Shown here in pieces: positions 17,179 to 24,178 of a stretch of 64,000 nt of DNA. Each line of letters begins with the position of its first letter. The first letter of the stretch is position 1. The stretch covers positions 558,001 through 622,000 of the forward strand of contig JAWKHS010000003.1 in NCBI GenBank assembly GCA_041394705.1. The letters run 5' to 3'. A program made the position numbers and the translations under genes. This stretch comes from Vicinamibacterales bacterium (lineage in GTDB: Bacteria > Acidobacteriota > Vicinamibacteria > Vicinamibacterales > UBA2999). The notes beneath the pieces are model-generated. The model worked only from the letters and a program-made list of their open reading frames with translations, was not told the DNA's origin and did not search any database.

Positions 17179-17904
17179 ATGACGGGCGGCGTCGGCATCC
17201 AGATCGAGGGGCTGAGCAAACGCTACGGCGAGGGGCCGACGGCCGTCGACGCGCTCAAGGATGTCAACATGGCCGTCGCCCCCGGCGAGGTCGTGGGCCT
17301 CATTGGTCCGAGCGGCTCGGGGAAGACGACCCTGCTGAAGTGCCTCGGCGCGGTCATCGAACCGACCCGCGGTCGCATTACGCTTGGCGGTCAGGTCATC
17401 TACGACGGCGGCTGGAAGACCGCCGACCTTCGCGTGTTGCGTCGCGATCGCATTGGCTTCATCTTCCAGGCTCCGTATCTCATTCCGTTTCTCGACGCCA
17501 CCGACAACGTGGCGCTGTTGCCGATGTTGGCGGGCCAGCCCAATGCCGTCGCCCGGGCTCGCGCCCGCGAGCTGCTGGAGGCCCTCGACGTGGCCCATCG
17601 CGCCAAGGCATTGCCGGCGGAGCTGTCAGGCGGTGAGCAGCAGCGGGTATCGATTGCCCGGGCCCTTGCCAACCGGCCCCCTGTGATCCTCGCCGACGAA
17701 CCGACGGCGCCACTCGACAGCGAGCGGGGCCTTGCGGTCATGCGCATCCTGCACCAGCTGGCCAGCCAGTACGACACGGCCATCGTCGTCGTCACGCACG
17801 ACGAGAAGATCATCCCGACCTTCAAGCGCACGTACCACATTCGCGATGGGCGGACGGTCGAAGAAGAAGCGGGTACCACCAGAGCGCTGGTTGGGGCGAG
17901 CTGA
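17179..17904 (+). CDS. ABC transporter ATP-binding protein (DevA/MacB-N/LolD-like)
   Basis: The ATG at 17179, one base after the permease stop, gives 241 residues. Walker A is GPSGSGKT (43-50), the signature LSGGEQQR is at 149-156, Walker B VILADEPT at 169-176, and the switch His lies in VVVTHDEK. The D-loop reads APLDS. It belongs to the LolD/DevA/MacB-N ATPase group that powers FtsX-like permeases. The longer in-frame extension to 17101 lies inside the permease gene and is rejected. With the two upstream genes it forms a tripartite efflux or envelope-export system. Confidence 0.9.
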   Translation: MTGGVGIQIEGLSKRYGEGPTAVDALKDVNMAVAPGEVVGLIGPSGSGKTTLLKCLGAVIEPTRGRITLGGQVIYDGGWKTADLRVLRRDRIGFIFQAPYLIPFLDATDNVALLPMLAGQPNAVARARARELLEALDVAHRAKALPAELSGGEQQRVSIARALANRPPVILADEPTAPLDSERGLAVMRILHQLASQYDTAIVVVTHDEKIIPTFKRTYHIRDGRTVEEEAGTTRALVGAS

Positions 17905-17941
17905 TGCCCTCTGTCCGGCGGGCGCCACGAGGACGTGCAGG

Positions 17942-18556
17942 CTAGTCGCGACGTTGCAGCCGCGAGTACTGGAAAGACTGGGTGCTTCCCCAGGGCGTTG
18001 TATGCACATGCGTCCGGGCGTCGCGCAGTTCGAAGCGGGGGCCCAGCTCCGCCACCAGCTGCTCTGGCGAGTAGCGCTGCACCGGGAGGCCGCTGCACTT
18101 CTCCGGACCGTCAGGCGCGAAGGTTGCGACGATGGCCGCGCCGCCGGGCTTGAGCGTGTCGAGCAGGTGGCGCTTGTAGTGGGCCCGGTCTTCTGGCGTG
18201 GTGAGGAAGTGGAACACGGCACGGTCGTGCCAGATATCCATCGGCTTCAGCGTCCAGTCGCCCGTCACGTCGGCCTCGATCCATACCGGTACACGGGCGG
18301 TGGGGCCCATGCGCGTGCGCGCTCGTTCGAGGGCCGCCCCTGAGACGTCGAGCACGGCCAGGCAGTCGAGCCCGCGCGCGGCGAGGGCGTCCACCAGGTG
18401 CGAGTCGCCGCCGCCCACGTCAAGGACACACGATTGGGCGGTCATACCTGCCGCGTCGAGCATCTCGAGCGAAATCTCAGGCAGTGCCTCGAACCAGCTG
18501 ACGTCACGTTCGCCCTTGGTGGTGTAGACCTGGTTCCAGTGTCGGTGACGTTCCAT
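17942..18556 (-). CDS. Class I SAM-dependent methyltransferase
   Basis: Protein of 204 residues. The start MERHRHWNQVYTTK with SWFE shortly after is typical of small bacterial methyltransferases related to TehB/UbiE. Motif I is VLDVGGGDSHLVDAL, followed by an acidic end of beta strand 2 (CLAVLDVS) and motif post-I/II WHDRAVFHFL, then LLDTLKPGGAAIVATF. It should use S-adenosylmethionine on a small molecule; the substrate cannot be predicted. It is convergent with the ABC operon (37 bases between stops) and 20 bases upstream of the DsrE-like gene on the same strand, so those two may be co-transcribed. Confidence 0.82.
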   Translation of the reverse strand: MERHRHWNQVYTTKGERDVSWFEALPEISLEMLDAAGMTAQSCVLDVGGGDSHLVDALAARGLDCLAVLDVSGAALERARTRMGPTARVPVWIEADVTGDWTLKPMDIWHDRAVFHFLTTPEDRAHYKRHLLDTLKPGGAAIVATFAPDGPEKCSGLPVQRYSPEQLVAELGPRFELRDARTHVHTTPWGSTQSFQYSRLQRRD

Positions 18557-18576
18557 GCAGCGCTCCTGGCCCCTGA

Positions 18577-18927
18577 CTAGAACACGACGACCTTGTGCGC
18601 GGAGACCGTTGCTTGCGCCAGTTCGTCCATCGTGCTTCGCGCGGCGCCTTCAAGCACGTCGTCATTACTCATCCCTCGGGCGTCCATGCATGTCCCGCAG
18701 AGCAACACACGATGCGGTGCCACGACGAGCCGCTTTACCATGCGCTCGATGTTGTAGTAGCCCTCGGGCGTCTTCTGCCCTCGCCGCGCCGCGCCCACCG
18801 CATCCGCCATCAGGAAGATCGTGACCTTCGCGTCGTCCACCTTGGCGAGGGCCAGGCCGAGGCGAAGGCCATTGTAGACGCGCTCCGTGCCATATGGCGG
18901 GTCGTTGAGAATCAGAAGGAATTGCAT
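18577..18927 (-). CDS. DsrE-family small sulfur-relay-like protein
   Basis: The start at 18927 (MQFLLILNDPPYGTERVYNGLRLGLAL) gives a 116-residue protein of normal length; an extension to 19200 has no family content. The DsrE/DsrF/YchN fold is visible as alternating strands and helices, with VTIFLMADAVGAA and the Cys-containing segment RVLLCGTCMDARGM, where one Cys sits near the position used for persulfide relay in DsrE/TusD. Proteins of this type carry sulfur or act as small redox-associated proteins; its real partner is unknown. It lies downstream-facing towards the methyltransferase gene. Confidence 0.8.
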   Translation of the reverse strand: MQFLLILNDPPYGTERVYNGLRLGLALAKVDDAKVTIFLMADAVGAARRGQKTPEGYYNIERMVKRLVVAPHRVLLCGTCMDARGMSNDDVLEGAARSTMDELAQATVSAHKVVVF

Positions 18928-19301
18928 CACGTCTCCCACACTGTGCGCCCGCTCTGTCGGGCCCTGGATCACATCTCGGCCGAACGCGCCGACCTGGCGA
19001 GGCGCGCTGAGGCTTGGCGCGTTCCTGGTGTCCCCCCGGCCGTCACTTGCGTGGCTGTTGCGCGAGGAGTATAAGCCCTGTAGCAGCCGTGGTTGGTTGC
19101 TGGCCCTGAAGCCTGACATCCTGGGTCGACTCCATCGCTCGGTCGGCCAAGCCGTCCTGAGCCCGAGTCCTGCAGACCAGCCCTGACCGCCGCGCGGCAT
19201 AACGCCCCCGACGCTCAGCGCCTTCCTGAATCGCCCCGCGCGGCAACCGCCCGGGTGCCTTCACGAATAACCCAACGCAACGCCATGTCGGGAGGACAGC
19301 C
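18928..19301. other. 374-base intergenic region at the left side of the putative mobile element
   Basis: No convincing open frame. It must hold the divergent promoters of the DsrE-like gene (minus) and of the next gene (plus), which has GGGAGGAC just before its ATG. A copy of the tRNA-Lys 3' end, which would mark the left end of an integrated element, was looked for here and not seen. Confidence 0.5.
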
Positions 19302-20171
19302 ATGTTCGATCCGCGAGATGACACGCGCGGCCGTGAAGGCGGCGATAGCCGTGCGCGAGTGTACGAAGACAGGGACCGAGACCACCTTGACCTGCGCGAC
19401 AGCTTGATGCGCGACCTCGACCTGCCGCGGGGCGACGAGCGCGAGCTGGTCATGGACCGCGACCGCGTGTTCGACCTGAACGGCGAGGACAGCCGCACCC
19501 TGGCCGCTGTCGGCGCGTTTCGCGTCGTCCCCGAGCACGACCTCGATACTGACCACGACACCGTGGAACATCTGCGGGCCGAGGGCCTCGTCGAAACGGT
19601 GGATCTCGGCGACGGCGAGCGTGGCCTGACGCTGACGCGCGAGGGGCGAGACCTGCTCGATGCCCACTCGCTCCACCGGCACGACGAGCCGTCCCAGGCG
19701 TTCTATTCAGGTGTCAGCCGGGAACGTGAACTGAATCACGACTCGCACCTGTACTCGACCTACCGACAGGAGGAAGCGCGGCTCCGCACCGAGCACGACG
19801 GGCTCGAAGTGCGGCGCGTCGTGCTGGAGCAGGACCTGAAGCGCGAGTACCAGGAGTTCCTGCAGGAGCACAACCGCGGACGGGCCGACAGCGACGGCCG
19901 CCCCGACCGGGACGAGCACGAGATCCGGGCGTGGGCGCGCGACCACGACCTGCCGTACTTCGACGGGCAGGTCCACTTCCCGGACTACCGCATCGAATAC
20001 GAGGTCGACGGGCGCGAACTGCACCAGGACGTCGAGCTGTTCACACCGCACTACCGCGGAGCACACGCCGCTGGCCACAGCAAGGCCGGATTCCAGGTCT
20101 ACGTCGTTGGCTCACGTGGTGGCGGTGGGCGGTCGGTGCCTCGGCCGCGAGGGGCGGAGGAGTTCCTGTGA
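19302..20171 (+). CDS. Uncharacterised mobile-element protein, wHTH plus possible replication-relaxation/nuclease-like domain
   Basis: Protein of 289 residues, unusually rich in Asp, Glu, Arg and His. The first 50 residues look disordered. Residues around 65-125 (LAAVGAFRVVPEHDL ... HLRAEGLVETVDLGDGERGLTLTREGRDLL) resemble a winged helix. A charged coiled-coil-like region follows (residues 150-190). The C-terminal part has VHFPDYRIEYEVDGRELHQDVEL followed by FTPHYRG and HSKAGFQVY; its PD...DVE...K pattern recalls the C-terminal fold of replication-relaxation proteins and PD-(D/E)xK nucleases, but this is only a pattern match by eye. The stop overlaps the next start (GTGA), so the two are coupled. 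Function unknown. Confidence 0.55.
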   Translation: MFDPRDDTRGREGGDSRARVYEDRDRDHLDLRDSLMRDLDLPRGDERELVMDRDRVFDLNGEDSRTLAAVGAFRVVPEHDLDTDHDTVEHLRAEGLVETVDLGDGERGLTLTREGRDLLDAHSLHRHDEPSQAFYSGVSRERELNHDSHLYSTYRQEEARLRTEHDGLEVRRVVLEQDLKREYQEFLQEHNRGRADSDGRPDRDEHEIRAWARDHDLPYFDGQVHFPDYRIEYEVDGRELHQDVELFTPHYRGAHAAGHSKAGFQVYVVGSRGGGGRSVPRPRGAEEFL

Positions 20172-21325
20172 CGCTCCAATATCCGGCCAACGGCACCTTG
20201 GACAGCGTCACGGAGGAGCGGGTGAAGGCACTCGCGAGCTTTGGATTCACGGAACGCCAGTGCCAGTTCCTGGTGGCCGTCATGGTCCATGCCGGCTGCT
20301 TCCTTGAACGGCAGTACTGCGCGTTCACCGGCACCGTGCGCGGCCAGAACAGCCGCGATTTCGTCGGCCGACTCGTGTCGCGCGGGTTCGCCCGTGCCAT
20401 CGAGCCCGGACCGGTGCGCCGCGGACGGCTCTACCACGTTCACCACCGGCCGCTGTACGAGGCCATCGGCCAGGCCGACAACCGGAATCGACGGCTGCTG
20501 ACCGTCGGCCGGATGGTCGAGCGCGTGATGATTCTGGACGCGGTGCTCGGTGGCCGCCACTGCTGGTGGCTCAGCCCCGAGCCGGACAAGCGGCGGTTCT
20601 TCGCGCTCATGCGCGACAACTACCTGCGCCCCGAGGACTACCCGCACCTCGCGTTCGGTACCGGACGCCAGCGCGTCATCCGCTGCTTCCCGGACAAGCT
20701 GCCGATCGGGGTCGAGAAGGGCCGCTCCGACCATCTGATCTTCCCGTATCTCGTCAACCGCAGCATCCCCATCGACTTTCGCCAGTTCCTGATTCGCCAC
20801 GCGGGGCTGCTGCGGTTCGTGCGCACATGGACGCTCCGGCTGCTCGTCCCACGCCGCTTTCGGAAGGCTGTGTCCCTCTACAAGGCGGCCGTCCGGGAGG
20901 AACTCTGGACGCCGATGGATCCGAGTGTGACGAAGGCGCTGGAGGCGTACTTTCCCGAATGCCAAGCTACAGGCGCACACGTCGGTGACCCGGCCGATCC
21001 GTACATCCGGCGCGAGTTCCAGCGGCAGGGGAATGCGAGGGTGCAGGCGCTGTATCGGGCGTGGCGGCGACAGGGTGATCGGGTGCTCTGGGACGCGAAC
21101 TCGTCGGCTCTGGCGGATGACCGCGCGCGCGGTTGTTCGACGGTGGAAGTGGAGTTGCTGAACCGCCAGTACCTGCAGCTGTCGGGGACGATGGACCGTG
21201 ACGCCTGTGCCAAGAGGGGAGCCAAGCGAAAACCGCGTCAGGTTGGCCCCCCTGTTTCGGAGCCCTCACCGAGTGGTGTCTCCCCCCTGGTCAACCATGA
21301 ACGTGAGACCCACGCAAACGCTTGA
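20168..21325 (+). CDS. Uncharacterised mobile-element protein with N-terminal winged-helix-like region
   Basis: GTG start at 20168 overlapping the previous stop; 385 residues. Residues 15-100 (ERVKALASFGFTERQCQFL, HAGCFLERQYCAFTG, FVGRLVSRGFARAIE, RGRLYHVHHRPLYEAIG) read as a winged-helix DNA-binding region with a C-terminal wing. Residues 100-250 contain conserved-looking FFALMRDNYLRPEDYPHLAFGTG and IFPYLVNRSIPIDFRQFL segments I do not recognise. The C-terminal tail is basic and rich in Ser and Pro, probably disordered. Coupled to the preceding gene, and in the same orientation as the recombinase downstream. Role unknown; control or processing of element DNA is a guess from context. Confidence 0.55.
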   Translation: MTLQYPANGTLDSVTEERVKALASFGFTERQCQFLVAVMVHAGCFLERQYCAFTGTVRGQNSRDFVGRLVSRGFARAIEPGPVRRGRLYHVHHRPLYEAIGQADNRNRRLLTVGRMVERVMILDAVLGGRHCWWLSPEPDKRRFFALMRDNYLRPEDYPHLAFGTGRQRVIRCFPDKLPIGVEKGRSDHLIFPYLVNRSIPIDFRQFLIRHAGLLRFVRTWTLRLLVPRRFRKAVSLYKAAVREELWTPMDPSVTKALEAYFPECQATGAHVGDPADPYIRREFQRQGNARVQALYRAWRRQGDRVLWDANSSALADDRARGCSTVEVELLNRQYLQLSGTMDRDACAKRGAKRKPRQVGPPVSEPSPSGVSPLVNHERETHANA

Positions 21326-21354
21326 TGTCGCGAGAGTTGGCACGGATTTCGAGG

Positions 21355-21379
21355 CGAGGCGGCGCTGTCTGCCGCCTCG
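21355..21379 (+). terminator. Hairpin 30 bases after the stop of the second element gene
   Basis: CGAGGCGGC and GCCGCCTCG pair around the 7-base loop GCTGTCT. The position just after the 20168-21325 gene fits a transcription terminator, but no T run follows, so a different role cannot be excluded. Confidence 0.45.
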
Positions 21380-21413
21380 TGAATCCCTGCGGCTGCCGAT
21401 GTCGCAACAGAGA

Positions 21414-21489
21414 CGATGGCGTGAACGACCCCACCACTGTGCCCAGCGGCTGACCCCAGGGCGTCGGGAGGGGGTCGTTCACGCCATCG
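21414..21489. repeat. 19-bp perfect inverted repeat with 38-base loop
   Basis: CGATGGCGTGAACGACCCC at 21414-21432 is matched by its exact reverse complement at 21471-21489. The loop itself holds no obvious repeat. Long perfect arms in a gene-free part of a mobile element suggest a recombination, origin or strand-processing site, or a structured RNA. Confidence 0.75.
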
Positions 21490-22037
21490 GGTGCCGGTGT
21501 CCCGCGCCGCTTCAAGTGTGTGCGGATCGTGCAGGAGAATGGCGCCGCCTGAGCGCCCACCGTAAGACCCAGTTGTTGCCGCACAGTGGCGTCGCGACTG
21601 GGAACGACATCGCGTCTGTCGACCACCGCGCCAATGATGCTGGCGCCGTGCTCGCCGTCGTCAATGCTCTCCGCTTCGCGTCGACCCGGCCGGTGGCCGG
21701 GCCAAGGGCATTGACGACGCCTGCGCGCGGCACGGTTGGCCGTTACGCGATGGTCGCCGAGTTGACGAAGTCTCCGAAGGGGATTGACGTGACGCACCGA
21801 CAGGCGTAAGTTGGCGTCATCTCGCCAGTGCCTCAGGCACTCCTCCGGTTCGCCACCACGGCATCCGGAGCGCGCAGTCGGCCGATGCTCCAAGGGCACG
21901 GTTCGAGCGCAACCTTCACGAACGATACAGCCGAAGCCAGAGTCTCGCGCTGCGTCGTGTCTTCAGGAACACGGGCAGCAGCGAGAACGCGTTCGCCAGA
22001 GCCACCGTGTGGTTCTGGAACCGCTGAACGCGTGAGA

Positions 22038-22064
22038 GACGGTCACATCGAGCAAGTGACCGTC
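22038..22064. repeat. 9-bp perfect inverted repeat with 9-base spacer
   Basis: GACGGTCAC at 22038-22046 and GTGACCGTC at 22056-22064 are exact reverse complements. About 145-170 bases upstream of the small protein gene; could be an operator for the downstream genes or a hairpin. Confidence 0.6.
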
Positions 22065-22129
22065 GCCGTGCGGACTCACCGTCCCGCGGATGATGCCGGC
22101 GCAACGCCGCATCCGCGCTCCTGAACAAA

Positions 22130-22159
22130 CGGCGCGTCGACCGCCACGTCGACGCGCCG
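22130..22159. repeat. 12-bp perfect inverted repeat with 6-base loop
   Basis: CGGCGCGTCGAC at 22130-22141 and GTCGACGCGCCG at 22148-22159 pair around CGCCAC. It ends 49 bases before the 22209 gene. A strong hairpin that could end transcription coming from the left or act as a recombination-associated site. Confidence 0.7.
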
Positions 22160-22208
22160 GAGCGCGCCACCCACTCAACACGAACGCTCGTGCATCTGGG
22201 GGACCGCG

Positions 22209-22391
22209 ATGGATCGGTCTGAATGTGTGGACGCTGCGCCCGAAACGATCTCAATCCAGCGATGCCGTGACGTGCTTGGCGACGAGGCTGACGCGTTGTC
22301 GGACGACGACGTGCGCGCGGTCGTGCGGCACGCCGACGCGATGGCGCGCATCCTGCTCGTTCTGGCGGCGCCGGACGGCGGCATTCACTGA
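22209..22391 (+). CDS. Small conserved-looking protein preceding a serine recombinase
   Basis: ATG at 22209 gives 60 residues. The core ISIQRCRDVLGDEADALSDD with VRAVVRHADAMARIL is a short helix-turn-helix-like helical unit; small acidic proteins with a similar I-x-x-C-R-x-x-L-G-D-x-A-x-x-L-S/T-D-D-E/D pattern are often found just before serine recombinase genes. It ends 59 bases before the recombinase start and is in the same orientation. Possibly a partner or directionality factor; this role is not established. Confidence 0.55.
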   Translation: MDRSECVDAAPETISIQRCRDVLGDEADALSDDDVRAVVRHADAMARILLVLAAPDGGIH

Positions 22392-22450
22392 CGCCGATGC
22401 CGGGACAACACCGCTTGCCGGCACTCAGCGACGGGGCTAAGCTGACGGAC

Positions 22451-23992
22451 ATGGTCGGCGCGGTCATCTACGTACGCGTCAGCACGAAGGAGCAGACGGA
22501 GAACCTGAGTCTCCCGACGCAGCTTCGCGCCTGCGAGGATTATTGCCGCCGGCAGGGCTACGAGGTGCTCGAACGCTTCCACGAGGAAGGCGAGAGCGCC
22601 AAGACCACCGACCGCAGCCAGCTCCAGGCCTTGCTGAAGTTCTGCCGCACGCACAAGGGCAAGGTCCACTTCCTGGTCGTGTACAACCTCACGCGCTTCG
22701 CGCGCGAGAATTACGACCACTTCGCGCTCCGCGCCCACCTGCAATCGCTCGGCATCTCGCTGCGATCGGTGACCGAGCCGATCGACGACACGTCCACCGG
22801 CAAGCTGATGGAAGGCGTGCTGGCGGCGTTCGCGCAGTTCGACAACGACGTGCGCTCGGAACGGACGCGCGCTGGCATGCGTGCGGCGCTGGAGCTTGGC
22901 CGCTGGACGTTCCCGGCACCACTCGGATACCTGAACGCACCGAAGTGGTCGAGCACGAGCCTGGTTCACGACCCAGAGCGCGGTCCGCTGGTGCGACGGG
23001 CGTTCGAGGAACTGGCGACCGGGCGCTACACCAAGCAGGAAGTGATCGCGCGCGCGACTGAGGCAGGGCTACGTAGCAGGAAGGGGCTCCGCATCTCGCC
23101 TCAGAGCTTCGGCCAGATGACGCGGAACCCAATCTACGTCGGCAAGGTCGAGAGCCCGGACTACGGCGTGTCCACTCGCGGCGACTTCGAACCGCTCGTA
23201 GACGAGGCGACGTTCTACCGCGCGCAGGCCGTGCTCGATGGCCGGGTCGTCGTGGCCGGCCCGCGCCAGCGAAGCCACCCCGACTTCCCGCTACGCGGCT
23301 TCGTGCGGTGCGACACCTGTGGGCGACCGCTGACCGGCAGCTGGTCCAAGGGCAGGAACGGCCACTACGCCTACTACCACTGCCAGCGCCAGTGTCGGGC
23401 GGTCAACGTCAGCAAGGCCGCGCTCGAAGGCGCGTTCGCGGACGAACTCGCGCTCCTGCAGCCGTCTGCGGGCTACATGCGCCTGGTCAAGGACCGGATT
23501 CTCTTTGTGTGGGAGCAGCGGCGGGCTGAGGCGAAGGACCGCACGGTCGACCAGGACCGGCGGGTGAAAGCGATCCAGCAGAAGCTCGACCGGCTCGACG
23601 ATGCGTTCCTGTTCGCGCAGTCGATCGATCGCACGAGCTACGAGCGGCAGCGCGACCGGCTGCGCGAGGAGCTGACGCTGGCCCAGATCGACCACCACGC
23701 CGACGCCACGGACGAACTCGACGTACAGGGCATCCTGGCGTTCGCAGAACGCATTCTGCCGCGCGCGTCAGACCTGTGGGTGCAGGCGTCGCTGGACTAC
23801 AAGCAGCGGCTGCAGGCGCTGTTCTTTCCGGAGGGGATCGCGTACGACGGAAATCGATTCAATCGAACCGCCGTAACTGCGCCGCTTTTCAACTACTTGG
23901 CGCCATCTGCGAGTGCAGATGAAAGAGTGGTGAGCCCGGAAGGAATCGAACCTTCAACCAACAGATTAAGAGTCTGCTGCTCTGCCAGTTGA
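22451..23992 (+). CDS. Large serine recombinase
   Basis: The start at 22451 (MVGAVIYVRVSTKEQ) places the catalytic Ser at position 11, as usual. The resolvase-type catalytic domain runs to about residue 150, including YNLTRFARENYDHFALRAHL and LAAFAQFDNDVRSERTRAGM. The recombinase domain follows (PLGYLN ... NPIYVGKV), then a zinc ribbon (VRCDTCGRPLTG ... YYHCQRQCRA) and a coiled coil near residues 340-420. The enzyme should cut and rejoin att sites with a phosphoserine link and integrate or excise the element. The last residues (SPEGIEPSTNRLRVCCSAS) are encoded by the antisense strand of tRNA-Lys, so the natural C-terminus may have been replaced or extended on integration. Confidence 0.88.
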   Translation: MVGAVIYVRVSTKEQTENLSLPTQLRACEDYCRRQGYEVLERFHEEGESAKTTDRSQLQALLKFCRTHKGKVHFLVVYNLTRFARENYDHFALRAHLQSLGISLRSVTEPIDDTSTGKLMEGVLAAFAQFDNDVRSERTRAGMRAALELGRWTFPAPLGYLNAPKWSSTSLVHDPERGPLVRRAFEELATGRYTKQEVIARATEAGLRSRKGLRISPQSFGQMTRNPIYVGKVESPDYGVSTRGDFEPLVDEATFYRAQAVLDGRVVVAGPRQRSHPDFPLRGFVRCDTCGRPLTGSWSKGRNGHYAYYHCQRQCRAVNVSKAALEGAFADELALLQPSAGYMRLVKDRILFVWEQRRAEAKDRTVDQDRRVKAIQQKLDRLDDAFLFAQSIDRTSYERQRDRLREELTLAQIDHHADATDELDVQGILAFAERILPRASDLWVQASLDYKQRLQALFFPEGIAYDGNRFNRTAVTAPLFNYLAPSASADERVVSPEGIEPSTNRLRVCCSAS

Positions 23993-24003
23993 GCTACGGG
24001 CCC
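23928..24003 (-). tRNA. tRNA-Lys (CTT)
   Basis: 76 bases on the minus strand including an encoded CCA. Acceptor arm GGGCCCG pairs with CGGGCUC allowing one wobble, the T arm contains GGTTCGATTCC, and the anticodon loop CTCTTAA gives anticodon CTT. The serine recombinase frame ends inside this gene on the opposite strand. Confidence 0.93.
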
Positions 24004-24178
24004 AGGGGAGTGCTGGCCGTGCGGGGCGCGGCCTACGCTCGCTGGTCGCGTACGGCGGGCGCCGCGACGCGACTGGCAAGGACGCACTATAGCATTCGCG
24101 CCGAAAGGCGCGCAACGCGTACGTGGCGGCCGGCGCGCGCGGGCGCGCCAGCCCCTCATGTTGGCCCAATCGGCCTGA

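Larger units (their letters stand above)
21326..22208. other. About 880 bases without a supported gene, inside the element
   Basis: Open frames exist here only as GC-rich shadows with no recognisable content and no good ribosome binding site. The stretch instead carries four perfect inverted repeats, listed separately. It may hold the recombination site, a transfer or replication origin, or RNA structures for the element. Confidence 0.5.
19302..23927 (+). mobile_element. Candidate small integrative element next to tRNA-Lys (limits approximate)
   Basis: The stretch holds two uncharacterised DNA-binding-like proteins, a gene-poor segment with four perfect inverted repeats, a 60-residue protein and a large serine recombinase whose frame ends inside the 3' half of tRNA-Lys. 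All genes point the same way, towards the tRNA. No flanking direct repeat was found by eye, so the left limit is only set at the first gene. It may be a complete mini-element or a remnant of a larger one. Confidence 0.5.

Noticed and set aside
18928..19301. Left att site matching the tRNA-Lys 3' end
   Set aside because: No matching stretch was found by eye here or further left in the window.
21291..21899. Minus-strand frame of about 200 codons in the element
   Set aside because: No plausible start signal, no domain, and low-complexity Arg-rich composition; the area is better explained by inverted repeats.
24004..24178. A gene between tRNA-Lys and the Calx-beta gene
   Set aside because: Only short frames without ribosome binding sites or conserved content.
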